Below are positions 16,395 to 25,611 of a DNA stretch of 64,000 nt, in pieces. A program made the translations under genes and the position numbers. Under the pieces are notes generated by a model. It saw only the letters and a list, made by a program, of their open reading frames with translations, had not been told where the DNA came from and ran no database searches. This stretch comes from Chryseobacterium takakiae (GTDB taxonomy: Bacteria; Bacteroidota; Bacteroidia; Flavobacteriales; Weeksellaceae): the NCBI RefSeq assembly GCF_900129385.1, contig NZ_FQVO01000002.1, forward strand, positions 186,001 through 250,000, in the 5' to 3' direction. Every line of letters starts with the position of its first letter. Position 1 is the first letter of the stretch.

Positions 16395-17243
16395 TTATAT
16401 AATCAGCTCATTATTAAATTCGGTGGGTGTCTTCCCTACATACTTCTTAAATGTTCTGTTAAAATAGGAGATATTATTATAGCCGGTATTGTAACAACAT
16501 TCTGAAATGCTTTTTCCCTGCAGGATCATAGTACAGGCTTTATCGATTCTGTATCGATTCAAAAATTCTGTGAAAGTCATTTTTGTAGTCTTTTTAAAGA
16601 AGTTACAGAATGATGGTAATGTGAGATTGGTAAGATTTGCAACTTCAACAATATCAATATCTTTATCATAATTCTTTTCTACGTAAGTGAAAATTGTCTG
16701 TAATCTCTCCTTATTTTTTGTTATAATAGTGTGCGGCATAGCTTCTTTATTGAGAAGCTGATGGTTTTTATCAACGGAAAGCTCTGCAAGTATTCTCAAC
16801 AATTGAAAGTATTTTTTTTCATCTTTCATTTCCAGAATTTCATAAAGCATCGGAAGCAGCCTGTTTTTTGTTTCACTACTGAACATAATACCGAATTTTG
16901 ACAATGCTATCATTTTCCTGATATCATTCAACTCTTTTACTTTTACAGGAAATTGTATAATTTCTTCAGAAAATTGTATCACAATTTCTTCATGGGGATC
17001 AATGGAATTAAATCCAAAACCGGAATGAGGAACGTTGGAACCAATCAAAACAAGATCGCCATCCCTGAAATTGCTTTTATGATATCCTACATGGCGGCTG
17101 CCGTTGCCAGACACCACGCATACTAATTCAATTTCGGGATGGTAATGATATTCCCATCTCAGCATACTTACCGGTAAATTGATGTATAATGTTCTAAATG
17201 AACAATCCGGGTCATTATTAATATTCTCGTAACTAACTTTCAT
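16395..17243 (-). CDS. AraC-family regulator of the trehalose module
   Basis: The 282-residue protein has an N-terminal cupin sensing domain (about 20-100: WEYHYHPEIELVCVVSGNGSRHVG, then GDLVLIGSNVPHSGF) and a C-terminal pair of helix-turn-helix motifs (about 180-278, ending ISYFNRTFKKYVGKTPTEFN). It is divergent from the sugar transporter gene with 108 bases between, and is therefore the likely activator of the transporter-trehalase-receptor operon, with trehalose or a product as ligand (inference). Confidence 0.9.
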   Translation of the reverse strand: MKVSYENINNDPDCSFRTLYINLPVSMLRWEYHYHPEIELVCVVSGNGSRHVGYHKSNFRDGDLVLIGSNVPHSGFGFNSIDPHEEIVIQFSEEIIQFPVKVKELNDIRKMIALSKFGIMFSSETKNRLLPMLYEILEMKDEKKYFQLLRILAELSVDKNHQLLNKEAMPHTIITKNKERLQTIFTYVEKNYDKDIDIVEVANLTNLTLPSFCNFFKKTTKMTFTEFLNRYRIDKACTMILQGKSISECCYNTGYNNISYFNRTFKKYVGKTPTEFNNELII

Positions 17244-17338
17244 TAGATTATGTTAAAAAACTATCAAATATATAATTTTATATTAATATAGTGTCATAAA
17301 TGATTTAAAGAGTTAAATGTCTACAAGTGATCTCCTGA

Positions 17339-17346
17339 TAATTTTG
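17339..17346 (+). promoter_or_regulatory. -7 box of the trehalose operon
   Basis: TAATTTTG ends five bases before the ATG, so the transcript should be nearly leaderless. No -33 element is visible, which fits dependence on the AraC-type activator. Confidence 0.55.
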
Positions 17347-17351
17347 TATCG

Positions 17352-18587
17352 ATGAATAAGTTAAATATAAAAACGGTCCTGTTTCTGAATTATTTTTTGT
17401 TTGCCATACTGCTTAATTCTGTTGGTACAGTTATTTTGCAGATGCAGCAGAATTTTGGTATTTCTAAGTCCAGTGCCAGCGTATTGGAAGGTTTTAAAGA
17501 CTTGCCCATTGCAATCTGTTCATTTTTGCTGGCGTCATTTCTGCCAAAAATCGGTCTGAAAAGATCAATGATGATAGCATTGGCATTAGTTACGGCCATG
17601 TGTTTTATAATGCCTTTTTCTAATGCCTTTTGGTTTTTTAAATTGTTGTTCTGTGTCGTAGGGATTTCATTTGCCCTGATAAAAATTTCAGTTTTTACAA
17701 CCATTGGCCTTATTTCTAAAGACGGAAAAGAACATTCCAGCATTATGGGATATCTGGAAGGTTTCTTTATGATTGGAGTTCTGGTGGGAAATCTTTTATT
17801 CAGCCTTTTTATTGATGATGCAAATCCCCGGTCTAAAAGCTGGCTGAACACCTATTGGCTTTTAGGAACTATTTCATTAATCTCTTTTATATTCACGTTG
17901 TTCTTAAAGTTTAATGAGGATGATGCTAAAAGTAATACCTCTGATTTGAAAGAAGATATTAAAAACAGTATAGGATTATTTAATCTTCGTAGTGTTCTGT
18001 ATTTTCTTGTGTGTGCTTTTCTTTTTGTGCTTGTGGAACAGAGCTTCCAGACATGGACCCCGACTTTCTACAGGGAAATCCTCAAACTTCCCACCTCTAT
18101 GGCAGTTCAGGCAGGTGCTGTCTTGGCAGGTGCCTTTGCACTGGGCAGATTTCTTTCAGGTTTTTTTTCAAGGAAATTCAGATGGATCTATGTAGTGTCT
18201 TTTTGTATTGTAGGGTTTGCATTAAGTATCATTTTGATCTTGCCGCTTACAAAAGATGTAAGTTTTGATGAGAATGTAAGTTGGTTCAACGCACCATTGG
18301 CAGTATACATTTTTCCTTTGATGGGCATATTCCTCGCACCCATATATCCGAGTATCAATTCTGTGATTTTAGCATCGGTACCGAAATATCTTCAAAGCGC
18401 CATGTCAGGACTCATAGTTGTTTTTTCAGCAATCGGCGGTACATTGGGTTCTATGATCACCGGAGTCGTTTTTCAGAAATTCGGGGGAAGTCATGCTTTT
18501 TATCTGTCATTTATTCCATTGATGCTGTTGTTATTTTTTGTAATCATGATGAACAGGCAAACCAAAACCGCTAAAAAATCAAAATGA
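17352..18587 (+). CDS. MFS sugar transporter, probably trehalose
   Basis: The 411-residue protein has about twelve membrane helices and the two-bundle major facilitator pattern (FLPKIGLKRSMMIALAL in loop 2-3; SGFFSRKFRWIYV in loop 8-9), with a short cytosolic middle loop rich in Asp/Lys (about 190-210). Its stop overlaps the start of the trehalase gene (ATGA), so the two are coupled. It probably carries trehalose over the inner membrane after entry through the TonB-dependent receptor encoded two genes downstream. The sugar is inferred from context only. Confidence 0.8.
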   Translation: MNKLNIKTVLFLNYFLFAILLNSVGTVILQMQQNFGISKSSASVLEGFKDLPIAICSFLLASFLPKIGLKRSMMIALALVTAMCFIMPFSNAFWFFKLLFCVVGISFALIKISVFTTIGLISKDGKEHSSIMGYLEGFFMIGVLVGNLLFSLFIDDANPRSKSWLNTYWLLGTISLISFIFTLFLKFNEDDAKSNTSDLKEDIKNSIGLFNLRSVLYFLVCAFLFVLVEQSFQTWTPTFYREILKLPTSMAVQAGAVLAGAFALGRFLSGFFSRKFRWIYVVSFCIVGFALSIILILPLTKDVSFDENVSWFNAPLAVYIFPLMGIFLAPIYPSINSVILASVPKYLQSAMSGLIVVFSAIGGTLGSMITGVVFQKFGGSHAFYLSFIPLMLLLFFVIMMNRQTKTAKKSK

Positions 18588-20074
18588 AGAATTATTTAGA
18601 CCTAAAAGATATTTATACATTATTTGAAACAGTACAGAAGTCGGAAATTTTTGAAGATCAGAAAATGATGGCAGATCTGGTTCCAAAATACAATATCAGC
18701 GAAATCATAAAAATGTATGAAAAGAAAAAAAATTCGCCGGATTTTGTTCTTAAAGATTTTATCCTGCAGAATTTTATCGTTTTAGAATCCGTAAAAGATG
18801 AGATGAAATTCTCCAAAAAAGCACTTGCAATAGATGAACATATAGAAAAGCTCTGGGATGAACTTACCAAAGTTGCTTCTGAAAACAAAGGAACTTTACT
18901 GATGCTTCCGAAGCCATATATTGTTCCGGGAGGGAGATTCAATGAGTTTTTTTACTGGGACAGCTATTTTATTATGCTTGGTCTGCAATGCTCGGGACGC
19001 TTGGAGATGATGAAAAATATAGTAGAAAACTGTTCATACCTCATAGAAAACTTCGGATTTGTTCCCAATGCCAGCAGAAGCTATTTCCTAAGCCGTTCTC
19101 AGCCACCGTATTTTTCCATGATGCTGGATCTGATGTACGAAATGACAAATGATAAAAATATCTATATAAAGTATTTCAAAACTATGCAAAAAGAATATGA
19201 TTTCTGGATGGATGGCTTGGAAGAAACAGATAATGGCTGTGCGGTAAAAAGAGTAGTGAAAACAAAATCCGGAGATATTCTGAACAGATATTATGACAAT
19301 GAAAATAAACCGCGTCCGGAAAGCTATATCATAGACGTAAAAGATGCTGAAATATCAGGAAATCCAGAGTTTTTTCGCAATATCAGAGCAGCATGTGAAT
19401 CCGGCTGGGACTTTTCCAGCAGGTGGTTTAAAGATGGTGAAACCATACAAAATATTCATACGCTGGATCTGGTTCAGGTAGATCTTAACTGCCTTCTCTG
19501 GCATCTTGAGGCTACATTATCCAAAACAGCAAAACTAAAAGGTGATCGGGAACTTGAAAAAATGTATGAAGAGTATGCCGTGAAAAGGAAATTCAATATT
19601 CAAAAATATTTCTGGGACCATGAAAAAGGTATTTATAAAGATTTTGATCTCCAAGATAATAAGGTTACATCTTCAGAACATATTGCAACCTTGTATCCAT
19701 TGTTTTTTGGACTTTCTACCAGACATCAGGCGGAATATGTCGCTGAAAATCTTGTAAATAAATTTTTAAAACCAGGCGGGTTGGTTACTACAACAAAGGA
19801 ATCCGGGCAACAATGGGATTTCCCGAATGCATGGGCTCCCTATCAGTGGATTGGGTTTATAGCTATGAAGAATTACAATTTCAATGATATAGCATCAAAG
19901 ATAAAATACAACTGGTGCAGCAACGTAGAACGTGTTTATGAAAATACGGGGAAATTAATGGAAAAATATAATGCTATGGATGTCCACAGTATCGCAGGGG
20001 GTGGAGAATATCCGAATCAGGACGGATTCGGATGGACCAATGGAGTCTACAGTAAGCTGAAAAGAAGTAAATAA
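18584..20074 (+). CDS. treF: Trehalase, GH37 family, cytoplasmic
   Basis: The 496-residue enzyme hydrolyses trehalose to two glucose. Both GH37 signatures are present: PGGRFNEFFYWDSYFIMLGL (about 110-130) and QWDFPNAWAPYQW (about 405-417), with ERVYENTGKLMEKYNA and GGGEYPNQDGFGWTNGV near the end. There is no signal peptide, so it should act in the cytosol like TreF of Escherichia coli; a non-conserved N-terminal helical region of about 80 residues precedes the core. It overlaps the transporter gene and lies 20 bases before the receptor gene. Confidence 0.93.
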   Translation: MKNYLDLKDIYTLFETVQKSEIFEDQKMMADLVPKYNISEIIKMYEKKKNSPDFVLKDFILQNFIVLESVKDEMKFSKKALAIDEHIEKLWDELTKVASENKGTLLMLPKPYIVPGGRFNEFFYWDSYFIMLGLQCSGRLEMMKNIVENCSYLIENFGFVPNASRSYFLSRSQPPYFSMMLDLMYEMTNDKNIYIKYFKTMQKEYDFWMDGLEETDNGCAVKRVVKTKSGDILNRYYDNENKPRPESYIIDVKDAEISGNPEFFRNIRAACESGWDFSSRWFKDGETIQNIHTLDLVQVDLNCLLWHLEATLSKTAKLKGDRELEKMYEEYAVKRKFNIQKYFWDHEKGIYKDFDLQDNKVTSSEHIATLYPLFFGLSTRHQAEYVAENLVNKFLKPGGLVTTTKESGQQWDFPNAWAPYQWIGFIAMKNYNFNDIASKIKYNWCSNVERVYENTGKLMEKYNAMDVHSIAGGGEYPNQDGFGWTNGVYSKLKRSK

Positions 20075-20094
20075 TAAACTTTAATAATCAATAT

Positions 20095-22530
20095 ATGAAA
20101 AAAAGAACTATTTATTTAGCAGTAGGTGTTGCAACACTTTACTTTCAAAATCTTTACGGACAGGAAACTGTGAAAGACAGTGTGAAATCAAGTGACATAG
20201 AACAGGTCGTTATTACGGGAAACTCCAAACCGAAAGCCAAATTGGAATCATCCACAGCAATCTCCACATTTACGGCGAAAGAAATACAAAAGCAAAATCC
20301 AATCAGTGCGGCAGCATTGTTACAAAGAGTCCCCGGATTTGCGGTAGAAACTTCAGGTGGTGAGGTTGGCAATAATCTTTTTTCAAGAGGGATTCCTTCG
20401 GCAGGTGCATATGAATTTGTACAGGTTCAGGAAGACGGACTGCCTGTTTTCGAAGATGGCGCGTTACAGTTTGCCAATGCAGATAATTTTTTTCGCGTTG
20501 ATAATACCACTGGAAGGCTGGAAGCACTAAGAGGGGGGTCAGGTTCTATTTTTGCCACCAATTCTCCAGGAGGATTAATTAACTTTATTTCTAAAGAAGG
20601 AACAAACAATTTTAAAGGTATTGCAAAGCTGGAAACCAGTACTTATGGACTTATGCGAACCGATTTTAACCTCGGCGGTGCTCTCATTCAGGATAAGTTA
20701 TTTTTCAATGTAGGAGGTTTTTACAGAACAGATGACGGGCTGAGAAATACAGGATTTAAGGCCAATAATGGAGGACAGTTCCGCATGAACCTGAAATATA
20801 TTTTTGATAAAGGTTATGCTAAAATTTATTATAAAAAGCTGGATGACAGAAATACATTCTTCCTGCCAATTCCGCTTAACAGAAATGGAAATGATATTAC
20901 TGAATTTGCCGGCTTTGATGCCAATTATGGAACGTACAGCTATAATTCGATCAGTCAGCTGAATATTCCTCAGCCGGGAGGCGGTTACTTTAAAAGAAAT
21001 CTTCAGGACGGTATTCATCCTAAAGTAGATGCAATTGGAGCGGAATTAAAGTATGATCTCGGCGGTAATTTTTCAGTACTCAACAAGATAAGGTATACCA
21101 ATATTGATATGAACTACACCGGAATTTTCCCGGCCGGAACACCGAAAACAGCTGCCGAATTTGCATTAGGAAAAGGCATAACAGGAGGTAACTATCAGTA
21201 CTCACTCGTAGAAAACGGTCAGTCGGTTAATCCGCAATATGTTCAGCAACTTGGCTTCTGGGCTATAGATAAGCAAATGGATAATTTTGTCAATGACCTT
21301 CAGTTCAGCTATAAATTAGACAAAGGAACTTTGACAGCAGGCTTTTATAAATCTAACTGGAAGTCTAATCAATATTGGAACTGGAGTAATATCCTTACAA
21401 CCGCTACTGATAAGCCGCAATTATTGAATTTGGTTGATACTTCATTGAATCCTAATGATATTGGATATTCTAAAACTTATAACGGAGTCACTCAAATGTC
21501 TTTTCTCTTAAGAGATACACAAACACAGGGAAGTCTGAATGATCTTTATGCTAATCTGGATTATAATATTACCGATAACCTTAATATCAATGTGGGTGCA
21601 CGATACAGCCGTGATTATTACAATGGTTATTATGTAAATACAACTTCCGCTAATCTTAATAATTCAGGTTTAACAACAGACGGTGTGCATGGTTTCGCAA
21701 CAACAACTGCGGATGATAACATGAGCGTTCTGGGAAATCAATACAATTATTGGAAATATGACATTGACAAATTATCATATACCTTAGCAGCAAACTATAA
21801 GATCAATTCTAATAATGCAGTATACGGAAGATTTTCTCATGGATTCAGATCGCCAAATGAAGAAGCTTATTACAATTACTTTTCAAACCCCAATCCGGAT
21901 CAGCCTTTAAAACCAGTGACAACCAATCAGATTGAAGCCGGGTATAAATATTATACGGGCAGATTTGCAATAGGTGTCATCCCATTTTATTCAACGCTTA
22001 AAAATCTTTCGTTTACAGATGTTTTTTCAGACGGAAGTTCGGAAAATACTTTTGCCGATACCAGAAATTATGGTGTGGAAATAGAAGGTTCTGCCCAGTT
22101 GGTTAATAATTTAATTGATATCACATTCAATGGGACTATTCAGAATCCGAAATATACAGGATTGGGAGGAAGCAGTGTACTGGAAGGTAATGTTGTAAGA
22201 AGAATGCCCAGAGTATATTTCAATATTTCTCCGGCAGTTAACATTACAAAATCATGGAGAACCTATATAAGCTATAATTATTACGGGAAACGTTTTCAGG
22301 ACCAGACGAATGAAGATACATTGCCTGCATTTGGTGAAGTGGGAGCGGGAATGTCTTATCAGTTGGGCAAAGTTCGTTTTGCTGTTGACGGGACCAATAT
22401 CTTTAATGTTATAGGAATTACCGAAGGAGATCCAAGATCGCCATCTGTACAGCAGTCAGGCAGCACGGTTATTATGGCAAGACCGATTATGGGCGCAGCA
22501 GCAAGAGCTTCAATCACATTAGATTTCTAA
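20095..22530 (+). CDS. TonB-dependent receptor, probably for trehalose
   Basis: The 811-residue outer-membrane receptor has a signal peptide (about 1-22), a short TonB-box-like part (EQVVITG), a plug domain (about 50-170: AAALLQRVPGFAVETSGG, then RVDNTTGRLEALRGGSGSIFATNSPGGLINFISK) and a 22-strand barrel that ends in Phe (ASITLDF). There is no N-terminal carboxypeptidase-like domain and no SusD partner, so it is not SusC-type. Being in one operon with trehalase and the transporter, it probably imports trehalose or a trehalose compound. Confidence 0.88.
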   Translation: MKKRTIYLAVGVATLYFQNLYGQETVKDSVKSSDIEQVVITGNSKPKAKLESSTAISTFTAKEIQKQNPISAAALLQRVPGFAVETSGGEVGNNLFSRGIPSAGAYEFVQVQEDGLPVFEDGALQFANADNFFRVDNTTGRLEALRGGSGSIFATNSPGGLINFISKEGTNNFKGIAKLETSTYGLMRTDFNLGGALIQDKLFFNVGGFYRTDDGLRNTGFKANNGGQFRMNLKYIFDKGYAKIYYKKLDDRNTFFLPIPLNRNGNDITEFAGFDANYGTYSYNSISQLNIPQPGGGYFKRNLQDGIHPKVDAIGAELKYDLGGNFSVLNKIRYTNIDMNYTGIFPAGTPKTAAEFALGKGITGGNYQYSLVENGQSVNPQYVQQLGFWAIDKQMDNFVNDLQFSYKLDKGTLTAGFYKSNWKSNQYWNWSNILTTATDKPQLLNLVDTSLNPNDIGYSKTYNGVTQMSFLLRDTQTQGSLNDLYANLDYNITDNLNINVGARYSRDYYNGYYVNTTSANLNNSGLTTDGVHGFATTTADDNMSVLGNQYNYWKYDIDKLSYTLAANYKINSNNAVYGRFSHGFRSPNEEAYYNYFSNPNPDQPLKPVTTNQIEAGYKYYTGRFAIGVIPFYSTLKNLSFTDVFSDGSSENTFADTRNYGVEIEGSAQLVNNLIDITFNGTIQNPKYTGLGGSSVLEGNVVRRMPRVYFNISPAVNITKSWRTYISYNYYGKRFQDQTNEDTLPAFGEVGAGMSYQLGKVRFAVDGTNIFNVIGITEGDPRSPSVQQSGSTVIMARPIMGAAARASITLDF

Positions 22531-22553
22531 TATAAATATTTTTGTAAAATCGG

Positions 22554-22583
22554 ATCCATTCAAATTATTGAATGGATTTTTTT
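22554..22583 (+). terminator. Terminator of the trehalose operon
   Basis: ATCCATTCAA-ATTA-TTGAATGGAT followed by seven T. Confidence 0.9.
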
Positions 22584-22611
22584 ATAAATCATGTAAAATG
22601 ATGATATTCTG

Positions 22612-22642
22612 TTTGCTATTTAAAAAATATTTTATAATTTTG
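22612..22642 (+). promoter_or_regulatory. rplK operon promoter (TTTG-N19-TAATTTTG)
   Basis: TTTG (22612-22615) and TAATTTTG (22635-22642) are 19 bases apart. The leader of about 95 bases could hold an L1-binding structure, which I could not define. Confidence 0.7.
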
Positions 22643-22740
22643 CAGTCCGAAAAGTAGGATTATCTAATGTGAGAATGGATAACCTGCTGAATAATAAATG
22701 CTTCCAAACTCATTAATTATTCAAATTTAAAAAACAAACA

Positions 22741-23187
22741 ATGGCTAAAAAAGTCTTTAAAATGGTAAAGCTTCAGGTGAAAGGTGGCGCAGCTAACCCT
22801 TCTCCACCAGTAGGTCCAGCTTTGGGTTCTGCAGGTGTGAACATCATGGAGTTTTGTAAGCAATTTAACGGAAGAACTCAAGATAAGCCGGGACAAGTTT
22901 TACCTGTAGTAATTACAGTATACGAAGACAAATCTTTTGAATTCGTAATCAAAACTCCTCCTGCAGCAATCCAGTTGATGGATGCGGCTAAAATCAAAGG
23001 GGGTTCCGGAGAACCAAACAGAAACAAAGTGGGTTCTGTATCTTGGGATCAAGTGAAGAAAATCGCTGAAGATAAAATGACTGACCTTAACTGCTTTACA
23101 ATGGATTCTGCAGTTTCTATGGTTGCAGGTACTGCTAGATCTATGGGATTAAGAGTAACAGGAACTAAACCAACTTTTAACGCTTAA
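22741..23187 (+). CDS. rplK: 50S ribosomal protein uL11
   Basis: The 148-residue protein has the full uL11 pattern: [34 protein letters not shown] at the N terminus and the rRNA-binding C-terminal domain ([27 protein letters not shown]...[10 protein letters not shown]). uL11 forms the GTPase-associated centre base. First gene of rplK-rplA-rplJ-rplL, with its own promoter because the trehalose genes separate it from nusG. Confidence 0.98.
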   Translation: MAKKVFKMVKLQVKGGAANPSPPVGPALGSAGVNIMEFCKQFNGRTQDKPGQVLPVVITVYEDKSFEFVIKTPPAAIQLMDAAKIKGGSGEPNRNKVGSVSWDQVKKIAEDKMTDLNCFTMDSAVSMVAGTARSMGLRVTGTKPTFNA

Positions 23188-23198
23188 TACTTAAAGAA

Positions 23199-23891
23199 AT
23201 GGCAAAATTAACTAAAAAGCAAAAGGAAGCTTTAAGCAAAGTAGAAAAAGGAAGAATCTATAACCTTGAAGAAGGTGCAGCGCTTGTAAAAGAAGTAAAC
23301 ACTGCAAAGTTTGATGCTTCTGTAGATATCGCTGTAAGATTAGGGGTAGATCCAAGAAAAGCAAACCAAATGGTGAGAGGTGTTGTATCTCTTCCTCATG
23401 GTACTGGTAAAGATGTTAAAGTATTGGCTTTAGTAACTCCGGATAAAGAAGCAGAAGCTAAAGAAGCTGGTGCTGACTATGTAGGTCTTGATGAGTACTT
23501 GCAAAAAATCAAAGAAGGCTGGACAGATGTTGACGTTATCGTTACAATGCCGGCTGTAATGGGTAAATTAGGACCATTAGGTAGAGTATTAGGACCAAGA
23601 GGTCTTATGCCAAACCCTAAATCAGGTACTGTAACAATGGAAATTGGTAAAGCGGTAACTGAAGTAAAAGCTGGTAAAATTGACTTTAAAGTAGACAAAT
23701 ACGGAATTATCCACGCTGGTATTGGTAAAGTATCTTTTGATGCTGCCAAAATCAAGGAAAATGCTCAGGAATTGATCTCTACTTTGATCAAAATGAAGCC
23801 AACTGCTGCTAAAGGTACTTATGTGAAGTCTATCTATTTATCTTCTACAATGAGTCCTGGTATTGCAATCGATACTAAAGCTATTAACTAA
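23199..23891 (+). CDS. rplA: 50S ribosomal protein uL1
   Basis: The 230-residue protein has uL1 length and motifs ([59 protein letters not shown]). uL1 forms the L1 stalk and in many bacteria represses its own operon. It starts 11 bases after rplK. Confidence 0.98.
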   Translation: MAKLTKKQKEALSKVEKGRIYNLEEGAALVKEVNTAKFDASVDIAVRLGVDPRKANQMVRGVVSLPHGTGKDVKVLALVTPDKEAEAKEAGADYVGLDEYLQKIKEGWTDVDVIVTMPAVMGKLGPLGRVLGPRGLMPNPKSGTVTMEIGKAVTEVKAGKIDFKVDKYGIIHAGIGKVSFDAAKIKENAQELISTLIKMKPTAAKGTYVKSIYLSSTMSPGIAIDTKAIN

Positions 23892-23908
23892 TACTAAATC
23901 CTAAGACA

Positions 23909-24496
23909 ATGACAAAAGACCAAAAAGTTGTAGCGATACAAGAGATCAAAGATTTGCTTCAGGATGCTAAAGTAGTATATGTAGCTGATCTGGACGGGTT
24001 GAACGCCGCTAGATCTTCTGAATTCAGAAGACAGGCTTTCAAGCAAAATATCAAAGTGAAAGTAGTGAAAAACACACTTTTGCAAAAAGCAATGGAGCAG
24101 ATTGATGGAGTGAATTTCTCTGAAATGTTCGAAACTTTCAAAGGGAACTCTGCATTAATGATTGCTGAAACAGCTAACGCTCCTGCAAAATTAATCAAAG
24201 ACTTCAGAAAGAAAGAAGAAAAACCTGCATTGAAATCAGCTTTCGTACAGGAAACTTTCTACCTTGGTGACAATAACCTTGATACTTTGGTAAGCATCAA
24301 GTCTAGAGAAGAAATGATCGGTGAAATCATCGGATTACTTCAGTCTCCAATCCAGAGAGTTGTTTCTGCTCTTCAAAACAAACCTGAGACCGTAGAAGCT
24401 AAAGCTGAAGAAGCTGCACCTGCAGCAGAAGAAGCTCCTGCTACTGAAACTCCGGAAACTCCAGCTGCAGAAGGAGAAGCTCCAGCTGCTGAATAA
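23909..24496 (+). CDS. rplJ: 50S ribosomal protein uL10 with acidic tail
   Basis: The 195-residue protein has the uL10 core (TKDQKVVAIQEIKDLLQDAKVVYVADLDGLNAARSSEFRRQAF...; FKGNSALMIAE) and helix 8 that binds bL12 dimers (about 135-160). About 30 residues of Ala/Glu/Pro follow at the end, a low-complexity acidic tail beyond the usual length. It anchors the bL12 stalk. It starts 17 bases after rplA. Confidence 0.97.
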   Translation: MTKDQKVVAIQEIKDLLQDAKVVYVADLDGLNAARSSEFRRQAFKQNIKVKVVKNTLLQKAMEQIDGVNFSEMFETFKGNSALMIAETANAPAKLIKDFRKKEEKPALKSAFVQETFYLGDNNLDTLVSIKSREEMIGEIIGLLQSPIQRVVSALQNKPETVEAKAEEAAPAAEEAPATETPETPAAEGEAPAAE

Positions 24497-24542
24497 TTAC
24501 ACTCAAAAAATTAAATAAATAATCAACAAAAACATTACAACA

Positions 24543-24911
24543 ATGTCAGATTTAAAAAATTTAGCTGAAACGCTAGTAAACTTAACAGTAAAAGACGTAA
24601 ACGAATTAGCTGCTATCCTTAAGGATGAGTACGGAATTGAGCCAGCTGCTGCTGCAGTTGTAGTTGCAGGTGGAGGTGCTGCTGAAGCTGCTGAAGAAAA
24701 AACTGAATTCGACGTAATTCTTAAGTCTGCAGGTGCTTCTAAATTAGCAATCGTTAAATTAGTAAAAGATTTAACTGGTGCTGGTCTTAAAGAAGCTAAA
24801 GATATCGTAGATGGTGCTCCTGCTCCAATCAAAACTGGTATCTCTAAAGACGAAGCTGAAGCTCTTAAGAAGCAATTAGAAGAAGCTGGTGCTGAAGTAG
24901 AATTGAAATAA
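24543..24911 (+). CDS. rplL: 50S ribosomal protein bL12 (L7/L12)
   Basis: The 122-residue protein has the N-terminal dimer region, an Ala/Gly hinge (about 35-52) and the C-terminal factor-binding domain ([41 protein letters not shown]). It recruits translation GTPases. A strong hairpin-T-run follows, so most transcripts should end before rpoB. Confidence 0.98.
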   Translation: MSDLKNLAETLVNLTVKDVNELAAILKDEYGIEPAAAAVVVAGGGAAEAAEEKTEFDVILKSAGASKLAIVKLVKDLTGAGLKEAKDIVDGAPAPIKTGISKDEAEALKKQLEEAGAEVELK

Positions 24912-24933
24912 TAATTCAATTACCTATAAATAC

Positions 24934-24965
24934 AAAGCCTGGACATTTGTCCGGGCTTTTTTTTG
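24934..24965 (+). terminator. Terminator after rplL
   Basis: AAAGCCTGGACA pairs with TGTCCGGGCTTT, followed by a T run. Confidence 0.88.
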
Positions 24966-25260
24966 TTAAGGAGCTTGATCCCGCTTTCCACTGTATCTTT
25001 TTTGTTTCTCCAACACGCAGGCTGAGCCTGTCGAAGCCTACACCAAACCAAAAAGGATGTCGTTTCAGGGCTATGGTTGTAACATTGTAGTTTCAATAAT
25101 CACGATAACGATAGTACAAATAACAATTTCAATTCAGAGCCATTTCCAGAATAAAATTCCCCTCTTCTGGAGGTGTCAAAAAATCAAATAATATTTGACG
25201 GGGTGGTAAAGAGATTCTTGTTAATGAATAAAGTTATTTAAACTAAGATCTATAAAAAAA
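24966..25260. repeat. Intergenic dispersed-repeat material before rpoB
   Basis: No gene. GGCTGAGCCTGTCGAAGCC (25020-25038) is a partly palindromic word common in Flavobacteriia intergenic DNA. 25159-25207 (CCCCTCTTCTGGAGGTGTC...GACGGGGTGGT) is a second dispersed repeat with an internal hairpin (TGTCAAA...TTTGACG). Confidence 0.55.
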
Positions 25261-25291
25261 TTGTAAATGTGGATAACTTTTCGTACATTTG
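25261..25291 (+). promoter_or_regulatory. rpoB promoter (TTG-N20-TACATTTG)
   Basis: TTG (25261-25263) and TACATTTG (25284-25291) are 20 bases apart and give rpoBC their own promoter. Confidence 0.7.
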
Positions 25292-25297
25292 CAGTCT

Positions 25298-25611
25298 CTT
25301 TTGGCGCGAAAATTTTGTTTGTAAATCTATAAAATACTATAAATCAACTCTTTCATCAAAATGAAAGGGCTTTGTTGCATATAGATATTATGGCTTTCCG
25401 CTTCAAAAGTAAAAAAATATTTTGCATTACGCTGTGAAAAGATATACCAGTGTTGCAGTTAGGATCAGATCTTAAGAACAAAGAAAAAGAATAAAGACAA
25501 TTTCTAATAGCGCCAACATTTGAAGTCTTTTATCTTTTCTCTATTCTCTTTTTCAGTTCCTGATATTTTTTAATGAATCAAAATATTTTTTAACCCTTTC
25601 TTAAAAGTTTT
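25298..25611 (+). promoter_or_regulatory. Long rpoB leader
   Basis: From the predicted start near 25297 to the rpoB ATG lie about 314 bases with no gene. It includes the hairpin CTTTCAT-CAAA-ATGAAAG (near 25351-25368) without a T run. It may carry feedback control of RNA polymerase synthesis; no known element was recognised. Confidence 0.4.

Noticed and set aside
20095..22530. SusC-type receptor
   Set aside because: No carboxypeptidase-like N-terminal domain and no SusD gene beside it.
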